Part shown: piece by piece, positions 43,697 to 52,922 of the stretch
Layout: each line of letters starts with the position of its first letter
How positions within the stretch are numbered: the stretch's first letter is position 1
Source: Caldisalinibacter kiritimatiensis
GTDB lineage: Bacteria > Bacillota > Clostridia > Tissierellales > Caldisalinibacteraceae
NCBI RefSeq assembly: GCF_000387765.1
Contig: NZ_ARZA01000070.1
Span: 1 to 61,936 of the forward strand
Reading direction: 5' to 3'
DNA length: 61,936 bases
Position numbers and translations under genes: made by a program
Notes under the pieces: model-generated
Databases searched by the model: none
Told to the model about the DNA's origin: nothing
Seen by the model: only the letters and a program-made list of their open reading frames with translations

Positions 43697-46000
43697 TCAC
43701 TTCAATACTACCTTTTCCCCTTCTAATGTAACTTTTATATGGTCTCCTTCTTTAAATCTTTTTCTTAAATACTCTTCAGCTATTTCATCTTCTATATATC
43801 TTTGAATAGTTCTTCTTAAAGGTCTTGCTCCATATTTTTCATCATATCCTTTTTCTAGTATAAATTCTTTAACTTCGTCTGATATTTCTATAGTCATATC
43901 TTTTTCCTTGGCCTCTTCAATTACTTCTTTAAGCATAAGGTCTACTATTTTTCTAAGTTCTTCTTTAGTTAATTTAGTAAACACTATAGTATCATCTATT
44001 CTATTTAAAAACTCAGGTCTAAAGGTTTCTTTAAGTGCATCATTTACACTCTCTTCTAAAGCATAATAATTATCCTTTGCAAATCCCATTCCAGTTGACT
44101 TGAAGTTAGTTCCAGCATTTGAAGTCATAATTATAACTGTGTTTTCAAAATATACAGTTCTTCCTTGACTGTCAGTTAATCTTCCATCTTCTAGTATTTG
44201 AAGTAATAAATTAAATACTTCTGGATGTGCTTTTTCAATCTCATCTAAAAGTATTACAGAATAAGGTCTTCTTCTTACCTTTTCAGTTAAGAAACCACCT
44301 TGATCATATCCCACGTATCCTGGAGGAGCTCCTATTAACTTTGATACAGTGTGTTTCTCCATATATTCCGACATATCTATGCGAATCATCGCTTCTTCTG
44401 TTCCAAATAGCTCTTGAGCCAATGTTTTAGCCAACTCAGTCTTTCCTACTCCAGTAGGCCCTACAAAAATAAAGGATGATGGTTTCTTTTTCTTTCTGAA
44501 TCCAGAGCGATTCCTTCTTATGGTTCTAGCTAAACTTTCAATAGCTTTGTTTTGTCCAATTACACGTCTATGCAATCTCTCTTCTAAGTTTAATAACTTC
44601 TTGGCTTCTTCCTCTGTAATCTTTTGTACTGGTATTTTAGTCCATGCCTCTATTACATATGCAATATCCTCTTCTGTAATCTCTATTTCACTACATTCTT
44701 TTTCTATATTTTCGATTTTTTCTTTAATCCTACATTCTTCCATTTTATATTCAGCTGCTTTTTCATACTCATTATTAAAAGCTGCTTCTTCTTCTTGCTC
44801 TTGTATCTTTTTAAGTTCTTCCTTTAAAGCTTCTATTTCCACTAAACCTTGATTTTTTAAATTAACTCTAGAACCAGCTTCGTCTATTACGTCTATTGCT
44901 TTATCTGGTAAATATCTATCGTTAATATATCTCTCTGACAATCTGACCGCTGCTTCAATAGCTTCATCAGTTATTTTCACTTTATGATAATCCTCATAAT
45001 AATCCTTTATACCCTGTAATATTTCTATACTATCTTCTATAGTAGGTTCTTCAATCAATACTGGCTGAAATCTTCTCTCAAGGGCAGAATCCTTTTCTAT
45101 ATGTTTCCTATATTCTTCAAGGGTTGTAGCCCCTATAATCTGAATTTCGCCTCTAGCTAAAGATGGCTTCAGTATATTAGCAGCATTCATAACACCGCCT
45201 TGTACTTCTCCTGCTCCTGCAATATTATGAACTTCATCTATTACAAGTATTACATTACCACATTCTTTAGCTTCATTTAGTATAGCTTTCATACGTCTTT
45301 CAAATTGTCCTCTAAACTGAGTTCCTGCTACAATTGCAGTTAAATCTAAAAGATATATCTCTGTATTAAATAACTTTGAAGGAACTTGCTTTTCTACAAT
45401 CCTAACAGCTAACCCTTCTGCTATAGCGGTTTTACCTACTCCTGGTTCACCAATCAATACTGGATTATTTTTAGTTCTTCTATTTAAAATTTGAACTACT
45501 CTATCTATCTCTCTATGTCTACCAATAATTCTATCTACTTCGTTATTTGCAGCCTTAGCTGTTAAATTAACTCCATATGTGTCTAAGTGTTTTTTCTTTT
45601 TTTTCTTAGCTTTTTTGTGTTTGGATTTTTCTTTTTCCTCTTTGTTCTTTTCTTTTTGATATGACTCATCCTTTTTATCAGAAACTACTTCTTCTTCAGT
45701 ATCGTTCATATCATCTACATTATCCGATGCTGGAAAAGAGCCGTTAAATAATTTCATAAGCATGTCATTGTTATCAAATTCATTTATGTCCATATCTTCA
45801 AACATTTCATTAACTTGCTCTGTAAGGTTCTCTATATCTTCTGGGTTCATTCCTGTCTGCTGTAAAAGCTGATCTACTACAGGAATACCCATTTTTTTAG
45901 CACACTCTATACATAATCCAACTACTTCTGGTTTTCCATTTTCAAATTTAGTAGTATATATAACTGCTATATTCTTTTTACAAATTGAACATTTTTTCAT
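43697..46000 (-). CDS. clpE: ClpE/ClpC-type ATP-dependent unfoldase
   Basis: HSP100 chaperone of 767 aa that unfolds proteins for ClpP. The N-terminus is a zinc finger (CSICKKN..., CIECAKK), as in ClpE, followed by a highly charged linker (KEKSKHKKAKKKKKKH) instead of the Clp-N repeat. The first AAA+ domain has GEPGVGKTA (Walker A, about residue 186) and VILVIDEVHNI. A UVR/coiled-coil region (EEAAFNNEYEKAAEYK) sits between the domains. The second has GPTGVGKTELAK, RIDMSEYMEKH and LLDEIEKAH. The chosen ATG (46000) lies 9 nt after GGAG. No CtsR operator was seen upstream. Confidence 0.92.
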   Translation of the reverse strand: MKKCSICKKNIAVIYTTKFENGKPEVVGLCIECAKKMGIPVVDQLLQQTGMNPEDIENLTEQVNEMFEDMDINEFDNNDMLMKLFNGSFPASDNVDDMNDTEEEVVSDKKDESYQKEKNKEEKEKSKHKKAKKKKKKHLDTYGVNLTAKAANNEVDRIIGRHREIDRVVQILNRRTKNNPVLIGEPGVGKTAIAEGLAVRIVEKQVPSKLFNTEIYLLDLTAIVAGTQFRGQFERRMKAILNEAKECGNVILVIDEVHNIAGAGEVQGGVMNAANILKPSLARGEIQIIGATTLEEYRKHIEKDSALERRFQPVLIEEPTIEDSIEILQGIKDYYEDYHKVKITDEAIEAAVRLSERYINDRYLPDKAIDVIDEAGSRVNLKNQGLVEIEALKEELKKIQEQEEEAAFNNEYEKAAEYKMEECRIKEKIENIEKECSEIEITEEDIAYVIEAWTKIPVQKITEEEAKKLLNLEERLHRRVIGQNKAIESLARTIRRNRSGFRKKKKPSSFIFVGPTGVGKTELAKTLAQELFGTEEAMIRIDMSEYMEKHTVSKLIGAPPGYVGYDQGGFLTEKVRRRPYSVILLDEIEKAHPEVFNLLLQILEDGRLTDSQGRTVYFENTVIIMTSNAGTNFKSTGMGFAKDNYYALEESVNDALKETFRPEFLNRIDDTIVFTKLTKEELRKIVDLMLKEVIEEAKEKDMTIEISDEVKEFILEKGYDEKYGARPLRRTIQRYIEDEIAEEYLRKRFKEGDHIKVTLEGEKVVLK

Positions 46001-46015
46001 ATTTATCATCTCCAT

Positions 46016-46351
46016 ATTTTAATATGGTATATTTTTTTGTTTCATTATATTATATCACACTATTATAACATAGACTAATATTACTGATTTATGGTTTTTA
46101 TAGGTTTGTTTCTTATTTTGTGGTTATTATTCCAACATTTAGCGTTATTTCAGATTATCTCTTATTTTTATTAAATAATCATAGTTAAGATGAAAATAAA
46201 AATTCCACTAATATATACATAACTATCTATATTATGCATATACTTTTTTAATAAATCAAATAATATTTTTTTACTAATAGAAGAAACTATTAAAAAGAGA
46301 TAAGTATATGCTTGTACATTATTTAATAATTTTAAAAATGGAGGGTTTATA
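46016..46351. other. AT-rich intergenic region between clpE and ilvE
   Basis: 336 nt with no gene and no clear riboswitch, T-box or repeat. It should contain promoters for the divergent clpE and ilvE genes; several AT-rich -10-like sequences make a choice unreliable. Confidence 0.4.
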
Positions 46352-47374
46352 TTGGGTAGTGTAAACATTGATTGGAAAAATTTAAGGTTTGAATATATCA
46401 AAACAGATTATCGTTATGTTTCAAGATACAAAGACGGAAGCTGGGATGAAGGAAAACTTGTAGAAGATAATAAACTTTGTATAAGTGAAGCATCAACAGC
46501 TCTACATTATGGTCAGCAATGCTTTGAAGGATTAAAGGCTTATCATACAAAAGAAGGAAAAATTCAACTTTTCAGACCTGATGAAAATGCTAAACGTATG
46601 AATAAAAGTTTAAAAAGACTATTAATGCCTGAAATACCAGAGGAAAAATTTATTGATGCATGTATGCAGGTTGTTAAAGCAAATGAAGAATATGTACCAC
46701 CTTATGGTTCAGGTGCAACACTTTATTTAAGACCCTTTGCAATAGGTGTTGGTGACAATGTTGGTGTTAAACCTGCTCCTGAATATCTATTCTGCGTATT
46801 TTGCGTTCCAGTAGGTCCTTATTTCAAAGGTGGATTAAAACCTGTAAACTTCACAGTAGCAGAGCATGATAGAGCTGCACCTAAAGGAACAGGTGGAGTA
46901 AAGGTTGGAGGTAACTATGCTGCAAGTCTTCTTCCCCATGAAATAGCAGTAGAAAAGGGCTATGCCGATTGTATCTACTTAGACCCAAGTACTCATACTA
47001 AAATTGAAGAAGTTGGAGCGGCTAACTTCTTTGGTATAACTAAAGATGATAAATTTATAACTCCAAAGTCAGAATCTATTCTTCCAAGTATCACTAAATA
47101 TTCATTGATGCATGTGGCTAAGGAATACTTGGGAATGGAAGTAGAGGAAAGAGATGTTTATATTGATAAATTAGATGAATTTAAAGAAGCAGGAGCATGT
47201 GGAACAGCCGCAGTTATAACACCTATTGGTGGTATTGAATACAATGGTGACTTCCACGTATTCTATAGTGAAGAAGAGGTTGGACCTGTTACAAGAAAGC
47301 TTTATGATACTCTTACTGGAATTCAGTTTGGTGATGTAGAAGCTCCTAAAGGGTGGATTAAAGAAGTTAAATAA
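46352..47374 (+). CDS. ilvE: branched-chain amino acid aminotransferase
   Basis: PLP-dependent fold-type IV transaminase converting leucine, isoleucine and valine to their 2-oxo acids and back. The catalytic lysine is in [13 protein letters not shown] (about residue 193). [15 protein letters not shown] and [19 protein letters not shown] are signatures of the 340-aa class. [12 protein letters not shown] is the cofactor phosphate-binding region. Start is TTG with AATGGAGG 9 nt upstream, conserved length. A one-gene unit. Together with serine dehydratase it fits amino-acid metabolism in a fermentative anaerobe. Confidence 0.94.
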   Translation: MGSVNIDWKNLRFEYIKTDYRYVSRYKDGSWDEGKLVEDNKLCISEASTALHYGQQCFEGLKAYHTKEGKIQLFRPDENAKRMNKSLKRLLMPEIPEEKFIDACMQVVKANEEYVPPYGSGATLYLRPFAIGVGDNVGVKPAPEYLFCVFCVPVGPYFKGGLKPVNFTVAEHDRAAPKGTGGVKVGGNYAASLLPHEIAVEKGYADCIYLDPSTHTKIEEVGAANFFGITKDDKFITPKSESILPSITKYSLMHVAKEYLGMEVEERDVYIDKLDEFKEAGACGTAAVITPIGGIEYNGDFHVFYSEEEVGPVTRKLYDTLTGIQFGDVEAPKGWIKEVK

Positions 47375-47375
47375 G

Positions 47376-47399
47376 AAAGCGACCAGAAATGGTCGCTTT
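47376..47399. terminator. bidirectional terminator between ilvE and deoD
   Basis: AAAGCGACC paired with GGTCGCTTT, loop AGAAAT, with T runs; it abuts the stop codons of both convergent genes. Confidence 0.88.
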
Positions 47400-48103
47400 T
47401 ATGCTAATTCTAATGCAACTTCCATCATATCTGTAAATGTTTCCTGTCTTTCCTGTGGTGTAGTTACTTCTCCAGTAATAATATGGTCCGATACTGTCAC
47501 TATTGAAAGGGCATTTACTCCATGTTTTGCTGCAGTAGTATATAATTCAGCTGTTTCCATCTCAACTGCTAATATTCCATAATCTGCACATAATTTTAAA
47601 TCTGTAGCTTCGTCATCATAGAATAAATCTGTTGTTAAAACATTACCTACTTTAGGCTCTATACCTTTTTCTATTGCTATATCATAGGCTTTTTTAAGTA
47701 AACTGAAGTTTGCTGTTGGAGCATAGTCTAATCCTGAAAATCTTCTTTTATTTACTCCTGAAGTAGTTGAAGCACTCATTGCAATTATAATGTCTCTAAT
47801 CTTAACGTCTTTGTTTATAGCCCCACAGCTACCTATTCTTATTAAGTTTTTAGCACCATAGAACTTAATTAATTCATTTACATAAATAGATATTGATGGC
47901 ATACCCATACCTGTTCCTTGTACAGAAACCTTTTTACCTTTATATGTTCCTGTATATCCGTACATTCCTCTTACTGTATTATAGCATTTTGCATCCTCTA
48001 AATAGTTTTCCGCTATGAATTTTGCTCTTAATGGGTCTCCAGGAAGTAAAACCGTTTCTGCTATATCCCCATCATTAGCCATTATATGTAAATGCTTTGA
48101 CAT
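47399..48103 (-). CDS. deoD: purine-nucleoside phosphorylase, DeoD type
   Basis: Hexameric phosphorylase for purine salvage (nucleoside + phosphate to base + ribose 1-phosphate). The first residues [20 protein letters not shown], the phosphate/ribose motif [15 protein letters not shown] and the base-pocket region [12 protein letters not shown] with catalytic Asp in [11 protein letters not shown] are all present. At 234 aa it is full length. Start has AGGAGG. Own transcript, ending at the shared hairpin. Confidence 0.96.
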   Translation of the reverse strand: MSKHLHIMANDGDIAETVLLPGDPLRAKFIAENYLEDAKCYNTVRGMYGYTGTYKGKKVSVQGTGMGMPSISIYVNELIKFYGAKNLIRIGSCGAINKDVKIRDIIIAMSASTTSGVNKRRFSGLDYAPTANFSLLKKAYDIAIEKGIEPKVGNVLTTDLFYDDEATDLKLCADYGILAVEMETAELYTTAAKHGVNALSIVTVSDHIITGEVTTPQERQETFTDMMEVALELA

Positions 48104-48279
48104 AAAACCTACCTCCTAAAATATTATTCAAACAAAGTATAAACTTTTTTTGTGATTTTATACCTATAACATAATATAAATTTGTTTTATATACATATTT
48201 AGATTATAACATATAAAACATTTGTTTTCTGCATGTTTTCTGCAAATTTCGACTAAATTTTCCCCTAATTATTTTCATG

Positions 48280-48996
48280 TTACCTTTTTGCTACTAGTGT
48301 AAATTTATATTTATCGCTATTGAAATAAAGCTCTGTATACTCAAATACAGTATCATTTTCAAGGGTTGACCATAGCTTCATTTTCAAAATAGGTATATCC
48401 TTGTTTAATTGTAATAGCTTTTTCGTTTCTTTGTCGGGTAAAAGGGGAATTATTTCTTGGTAGCTCTCTTTAATATTTAGTTTCTTCTTTTTCTCTATAT
48501 ATTCATATTTTGATGAAAGCATTGTTTCGTATGATAAATCTGGAAAGAGTTTAACAGGAAGATAGGTCTTTTCTAGAACAACAGGAATATTATCTACATA
48601 TCTTAATCTGCCAACAAAAAATGTCATCTCTCCAGTTTGAAGTTTTAATATTTGTCTTATTTTATCACTAGGTTCCTCCATTTTAAACTCTAATACCTTA
48701 TTAACTGGTTCTTTATTTAATCTTCTCATTTCTTCAGTAAATCCTTGTACAGTATATATATTGTGTTCAATTTTGGCTTCCTTAACGTAAGTACCACTTC
48801 CTTGCACCTTATAAAGCAGTCCCTCATTAACTAAGGTATCAATAGCCTGTCTTACAGTAACTCTGCTCACTCCATACTCTTTGGATAATTTTATCTCTGA
48901 AGGAATAGCTTCTCCATAAGAATAATCACCATGATTAATATGTTCTCTAATCTTGTTTGCAATTTGTCTATATAAAGGGGATGATTTGTATCCCAT
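48280..48996 (-). CDS. GntR-family (UTRA) regulator of the alpha-glucoside genes
   Basis: A 238-aa repressor. The N-terminal winged helix reads SPLYRQIANKIREHINHGDY and PSEIKLSKEYGVSRVTVRQAI. The C-terminal UTRA effector domain (about 90-238) is of the HutC type. It is divergent from the GH4/PTS genes with a large dyad between them, so it likely controls them in response to a sugar phosphate. It could also be autoregulated. Confidence 0.9.
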   Translation of the reverse strand: MGYKSSPLYRQIANKIREHINHGDYSYGEAIPSEIKLSKEYGVSRVTVRQAIDTLVNEGLLYKVQGSGTYVKEAKIEHNIYTVQGFTEEMRRLNKEPVNKVLEFKMEEPSDKIRQILKLQTGEMTFFVGRLRYVDNIPVVLEKTYLPVKLFPDLSYETMLSSKYEYIEKKKKLNIKESYQEIIPLLPDKETKKLLQLNKDIPILKMKLWSTLENDTVFEYTELYFNSDKYKFTLVAKR

Positions 48997-49084
48997 AAAA
49001 ATTACCTCCTAAATATAAGTTTCTATTATTAAGAATAAAACATCCATCCATATTTTTCAAGTTTATATTTTTTTGATTTTCCTA

Positions 49085-49145
49085 TTGACAACGTTTCTAA
49101 AATGTATTAAATTTGTATTGTGATTGTTAATACAATTTTAATACA
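49085..49145 (+). promoter_or_regulatory. promoter and 43-bp dyad before the GH4 gene
   Basis: TTGACA (49085-49090), 17 nt, TAAATT (49108-49113). A long dyad covers the -10 and the start region: TGTATTAAATTTGTATT (49103-49119) and its near-exact complement (49129-49145), 16 of 17 positions pairing. The spacing of the two arms suggests a dimer or tetramer of the divergent GntR regulator. Overlap with the -10 predicts repression. Confidence 0.75.
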
Positions 49146-49170
49146 AATGTTTGTTCAAGGGGGCTTTAAA

Positions 49171-50496
49171 ATGAAAAAACAAAGACTTGTAATTGTTGGT
49201 GCAGGAAGTACATATACAATTGGTATGATAATGAGTTTAATTGCAGAAAAAGAAAACTTCCCTTTAAAAAGTATAACTTTTTATGATATTGACAAAGAAA
49301 GACAAGAAAGAGTGGCTAAGGCGACAGAAGTTATACTTAAAGAAAAATATCCTGAGTTAGAAGAATTCAAATACACTACCGATAAAAAGGAAGCCTTTGA
49401 AAACGTTGACTTTGCATTCATTCAAATTAGAACAGGCGGACTTTCAATGAGGGAAAAAGATGAAAAAATACCTCTAAGTTATGGCGTTGTAGGTCAAGAA
49501 ACTTGTGGACCAGGTGGAATGGCCTATGGAATGAGATCTATTCCAGATATGATAGAACTTATTAAAGATATTAGAAAATATTCAAAAGATGCATGGATAC
49601 TAAATTATACTAATCCTGCTGCAATTGTAGCAGAAGCTTTAAGAAGAGTATTTCCTAATGATAAGAAGATATTAAATATATGCGATATGCCAGCTGCTAT
49701 AATGGTAAGCTATGCAAAAATTTTAGGAAAAGAAATTTGGGATTTAGTACCAGAGTATTTCGGTTTAAACCACTTTGGATGGTTTACTAAAATATATGAT
49801 AAAGAGGGAAATGACTTAACTGATAAGCTAAAAAATCATATTTTAAACAAAGGTTTTGTTCCTGAAGATGCAGAAATTGCAAACGATAAGTCTTGGATTA
49901 AAACCTTTAAACAAGTTGAGACTATGATAAAAGATTTCCCTGAATATTTACCTAATACTTATTTACAATATTATCTATATCCACAAAAAATGGTAGAAAA
50001 AGAAGACCCTAACTACACAAGGGCAAATCAAGTAATGGATGGAAGAGAAAAGAGAGTAATAAACTTATGTAATACTATAATAAAAGACCAAAGCATAGAA
50101 AATGTTCACCTAGAAGCTGACATTCACGGCAGATATATGGTTAGAGTTGCAGCTTCACTTGCATACCATAACTGCGATATATTTATCGTTATAGTTGAAA
50201 ACAATGGTATTATTTCTAATTTACCTGACGATGCAATGGTTGAGGTTCCAGCAATGATAACTTCACATGGCCCAAAGCCTTTTGCAGTAGGTAAAATCCC
50301 TACTTTCTATAAAGGACTAATTGAAGGCCAATTGGCATATGAAAAGCTTGTAGTAGATGCTTTCTTTGCTAATGACTATGATAAAATGTTACAGGCCTTA
50401 ACTTTAAATAGAACAGTAGTAAACGCACCTGTTGCTAGAAAAATTCTTGACGACCTAATTGAAGCTAACAAAGATTATTGGCCAGAATTAAAGTAG
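49171..50496 (+). CDS. GH4-family 6-phospho-alpha-glucosidase
   Basis: NAD- and metal-dependent hydrolase of phosphorylated alpha-glucosides such as maltose 6-phosphate. The N-terminal nucleotide motif is VGAGSTYT (about residues 8-15). The metal-site cysteine is in NICDMPAA (about 170) and the histidine in GLNHFGW (about 200). Length 441 aa is normal. The ATG at 49171 has GGGGG upstream and opens the typical MKKQRLVIVGAG text. An upstream in-frame ATG has no ribosome-binding site and lies within the dyad, so is rejected. First gene of a two-gene unit with the PTS transporter. Confidence 0.92.
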   Translation: MKKQRLVIVGAGSTYTIGMIMSLIAEKENFPLKSITFYDIDKERQERVAKATEVILKEKYPELEEFKYTTDKKEAFENVDFAFIQIRTGGLSMREKDEKIPLSYGVVGQETCGPGGMAYGMRSIPDMIELIKDIRKYSKDAWILNYTNPAAIVAEALRRVFPNDKKILNICDMPAAIMVSYAKILGKEIWDLVPEYFGLNHFGWFTKIYDKEGNDLTDKLKNHILNKGFVPEDAEIANDKSWIKTFKQVETMIKDFPEYLPNTYLQYYLYPQKMVEKEDPNYTRANQVMDGREKRVINLCNTIIKDQSIENVHLEADIHGRYMVRVAASLAYHNCDIFIVIVENNGIISNLPDDAMVEVPAMITSHGPKPFAVGKIPTFYKGLIEGQLAYEKLVVDAFFANDYDKMLQALTLNRTVVNAPVARKILDDLIEANKDYWPELK

Positions 50497-50585
50497 TTAT
50501 TGACCTTATTGGTTCTTTTGAACCAATAAGGTTTATATTAAAACACTGGTGAAATCGATTTCAAATATGATAGGAGGAATTAAAC

Positions 50586-52145
50586 ATGAAGGATAAAATT
50601 CAAAGATTTGGTGGAGCAATGTTTTTCCCAGCATTACTTTTACCGTTTGCTGGTATGTTGTTAGGTCTTACTGTTGTATTACTTAATCAATCACTATTCC
50701 CGTTTGCAGTTGAAGGAGCAGCTTATACTAAAATTGTTAATATCTTTTTGCAAACATCTCTTGTTATATTTAAAAATCTACCAACTATCTTCGTATTAGG
50801 AATACCTATTACTCTTGCTAAAAAAGAGTCCGGTAGAGCTTGTTTAGCTAGTTTTATTACATATTATACCTTTAATTATTTTATAGGTGGTGTTTTAGAG
50901 CATTTCGGAAGCTATTTCGGTGTAGAAGCATATGAAGCTGGTGCTCTTGGTCTTACTGAAATCGGAGGAGTTTTAACCCTTGATACAAACCTTATAGGTT
51001 CAATTTTATGTGCCTCTTTAGCTGTATGGATTCATAACAAATATTACGACAAAGAAGTTCCTAATATGCTTCAAATATTTAGAGGAACTCCATTGGTTAT
51101 TATAATATTATTCCCTATAACAATTATAGCTGCTATTATAACAGTTTTTGTTTGGCCTACTATTCAAAATGGAATATATAGTATGCAAGCTTTTATGGTG
51201 AATTCAGGTGTTTTAGGTGTATGGTCCTTTACATTTTTAGAAAGATTACTTATTCCTACTGGATTACATCACTTTATATATGGACCTGTATTCTATGGAC
51301 CTGTTGCTATAGACGGTGGAACTATAAATTACTGGATACAACACTTACCTGAGTTTGTATCGTCAACTGAAAAACTATCTACATTATTCCCTCAAGGTGG
51401 ATTAATGTTAACAGGTATGGGAAAAGTTTTTGGAACTACAGGTGCTGGAATAGCAATTTACCTAACCGCTAAACCAGAAAATAAGAAAAAGGTACTAGGA
51501 TTATTAATTCCTGCTGTTTTAACTGCTATTTTAACTGGTATTACAGAACCAATTGAATTTACATTCTTATTTGTTGCACCATTATTATTTGCACTACACG
51601 CTGTATTATCAGCTACTATGGCTTCTATAGCCTTTGCATTTGGACTTTCAGGTAACTTCCAAACTGGTCTTATAGATTTTATTTTCCAAAATTGGTTACC
51701 ATTAGGTGCTAATCATTTTGGAACATACTTAATGCAAGTTATCTTAGGTTTATTATTTACTGGAATTTACGTAGTATTATTTAGGGCATTAATTTTAAAA
51801 TTCAACTATGCAACTCCTGGTAGAGGAAAAAATGAAATAAAACTTACTACTAAGAAAGATTATAAAGAAAGCAAAGGCTCTATAGATAAGGAATTAGCAA
51901 AACAATACCTAGCTGCTTTAGGCGGAAGCTCAAATATCGATAGTATAACTAACTGTGCCACTAGATTAAGAGTTAAAGTAAAAGATACTTCTGTTGTTGC
52001 TAGTAATAACGAATTTCAGGAAATAGGTGCTTCAGGAGTAGTAAGAGCAGGTAATAATCTACAGGTTATAATTGGACTACGTGTTCCTCAAGTTAGAGGA
52101 GAAATTGAAAGCCTATTAAATAGTGAGAAGCAGTCTGTTAACTAG
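50586..52145 (+). CDS. PTS alpha-glucoside transporter, IICB component
   Basis: Membrane IIC domain (about residues 1-400, ten hydrophobic segments, with LLIPTGLHHFIYGPVFYGP and GITEPIEFTFLF) fused to a C-terminal IIB domain whose phosphocysteine is in SITNCATRLRV (about residue 455). No IIA domain, so a separate EIIA-glucose protein must supply phosphate. It brings in alpha-glucosides as 6-phosphates for the GH4 enzyme, matching the MalX/GlvC type. The 89-nt gap from GH4 has a hairpin-like repeat (AACCAATAAGG-type, 50503-50532). Confidence 0.92.
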   Translation: MKDKIQRFGGAMFFPALLLPFAGMLLGLTVVLLNQSLFPFAVEGAAYTKIVNIFLQTSLVIFKNLPTIFVLGIPITLAKKESGRACLASFITYYTFNYFIGGVLEHFGSYFGVEAYEAGALGLTEIGGVLTLDTNLIGSILCASLAVWIHNKYYDKEVPNMLQIFRGTPLVIIILFPITIIAAIITVFVWPTIQNGIYSMQAFMVNSGVLGVWSFTFLERLLIPTGLHHFIYGPVFYGPVAIDGGTINYWIQHLPEFVSSTEKLSTLFPQGGLMLTGMGKVFGTTGAGIAIYLTAKPENKKKVLGLLIPAVLTAILTGITEPIEFTFLFVAPLLFALHAVLSATMASIAFAFGLSGNFQTGLIDFIFQNWLPLGANHFGTYLMQVILGLLFTGIYVVLFRALILKFNYATPGRGKNEIKLTTKKDYKESKGSIDKELAKQYLAALGGSSNIDSITNCATRLRVKVKDTSVVASNNEFQEIGASGVVRAGNNLQVIIGLRVPQVRGEIESLLNSEKQSVN

Positions 52146-52149
52146 AAAG

Positions 52150-52183
52150 AAGAACACTCTATCCATTAGGATAGAGTGTTCTT
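52150..52183. terminator. bidirectional terminator overlapping the end of treR
   Basis: A 15-bp stem (AAGAACACTCTATCC) with a 4-nt loop serves the plus-strand PTS gene. It also encodes the last residues of the minus-strand treR gene (RTLYPNG and stop), so two convergent genes share it. Confidence 0.85.
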
Positions 52184-52887
52184 CTTCTTGCAAAATCTAC
52201 AAATTTAAACCTATCTGGTCTATGTCTTGACTCTCCATACTGAAAAAGACTAGCATCATCTAAATAAGTATAGTTTTTAACTACTACAACCATATTATAA
52301 TTTTCTAAATCCAAATACTTCTTATCTTCCTTCGTAGCCTGTTGTACTGTAATTTCTTTTCTAGCAAAGCTTATCTTAAGCCCTAGTTCATTTTCAATAT
52401 AATTGAATATAGAATCCTCACAAATCTCTTTAGTTAATGAAGGGATATATTTTTTATTGAAATAATCCTTATCTAAAATTATTCTTTTATCTCCTATTTC
52501 CCTAGTTCTTACAACCTTCCAAATCTGATTATTTTCAGATATCTTCAGTTGTTTCATTAAATATTCATCAGGTTTAATTAACTCTAATACTTCTAATATG
52601 GTATTAGTTTTCATTCCAATTTTTTTTGACAATTCCTTAAAGCTTATTAGTCCAGATACAGGGAAATCAAATTTGTTAACATCTAATACATAAGAGCCTT
52701 TACCTCTTATCTTTTGAATATAACCATACTGCTCTAATAAATTTAATGCCTTTCTTACTGTATCCCTTGATACTCCATACTCTTTCATCAACTCATTTTC
52801 AGAAGAAAGTTTCATATTAGGCTTAAATTCACCATTCTCTATTTTATTTGCAATTTCACTATAAATATTTAAATACTTTTTAGCCAT
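52159..52887 (-). CDS. treR: GntR-family trehalose operon regulator
   Basis: A 242-aa GntR/UTRA regulator. The winged helix carries SSENELMKEYGVSRDTVRKAL near residue 40; the UTRA domain follows. It is adjacent to trehalose genes on the same strand, as in Bacillus, and ends YGESRHRPDRFKFVDFARR, as Bacillus TreR does. Operators for it lie before treB. Likely inducer is trehalose 6-phosphate. Its 3' end is inside a terminator. Confidence 0.9.
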   Translation of the reverse strand: MAKKYLNIYSEIANKIENGEFKPNMKLSSENELMKEYGVSRDTVRKALNLLEQYGYIQKIRGKGSYVLDVNKFDFPVSGLISFKELSKKIGMKTNTILEVLELIKPDEYLMKQLKISENNQIWKVVRTREIGDKRIILDKDYFNKKYIPSLTKEICEDSIFNYIENELGLKISFARKEITVQQATKEDKKYLDLENYNMVVVVKNYTYLDDASLFQYGESRHRPDRFKFVDFARRRTLYPNG

Positions 52888-52922
52888 ATTTTATCACCTA
52901 AGTTATTCTAACAACTATAATC

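Noticed and set aside
44520-44852. Open frames on the plus strand inside clpE (and similar ones opposite leuS, ilvE, GH94, opuA)
   Set aside because: They are antisense to well-recognised genes, have hydrophobic low-complexity translations typical of reversed AT-rich code, and no ribosome-binding sites.
46016-46351. T-box leader for ilvE
   Set aside because: No GGTGGNACCGCG-like sequence or terminator hairpin precedes the TTG start.
49120-49170. Upstream ATG adding 17 residues to the GH4 enzyme
   Set aside because: It lies within the operator dyad, has no ribosome-binding site and precedes the conserved N-terminal NAD motif by an unusual extension.
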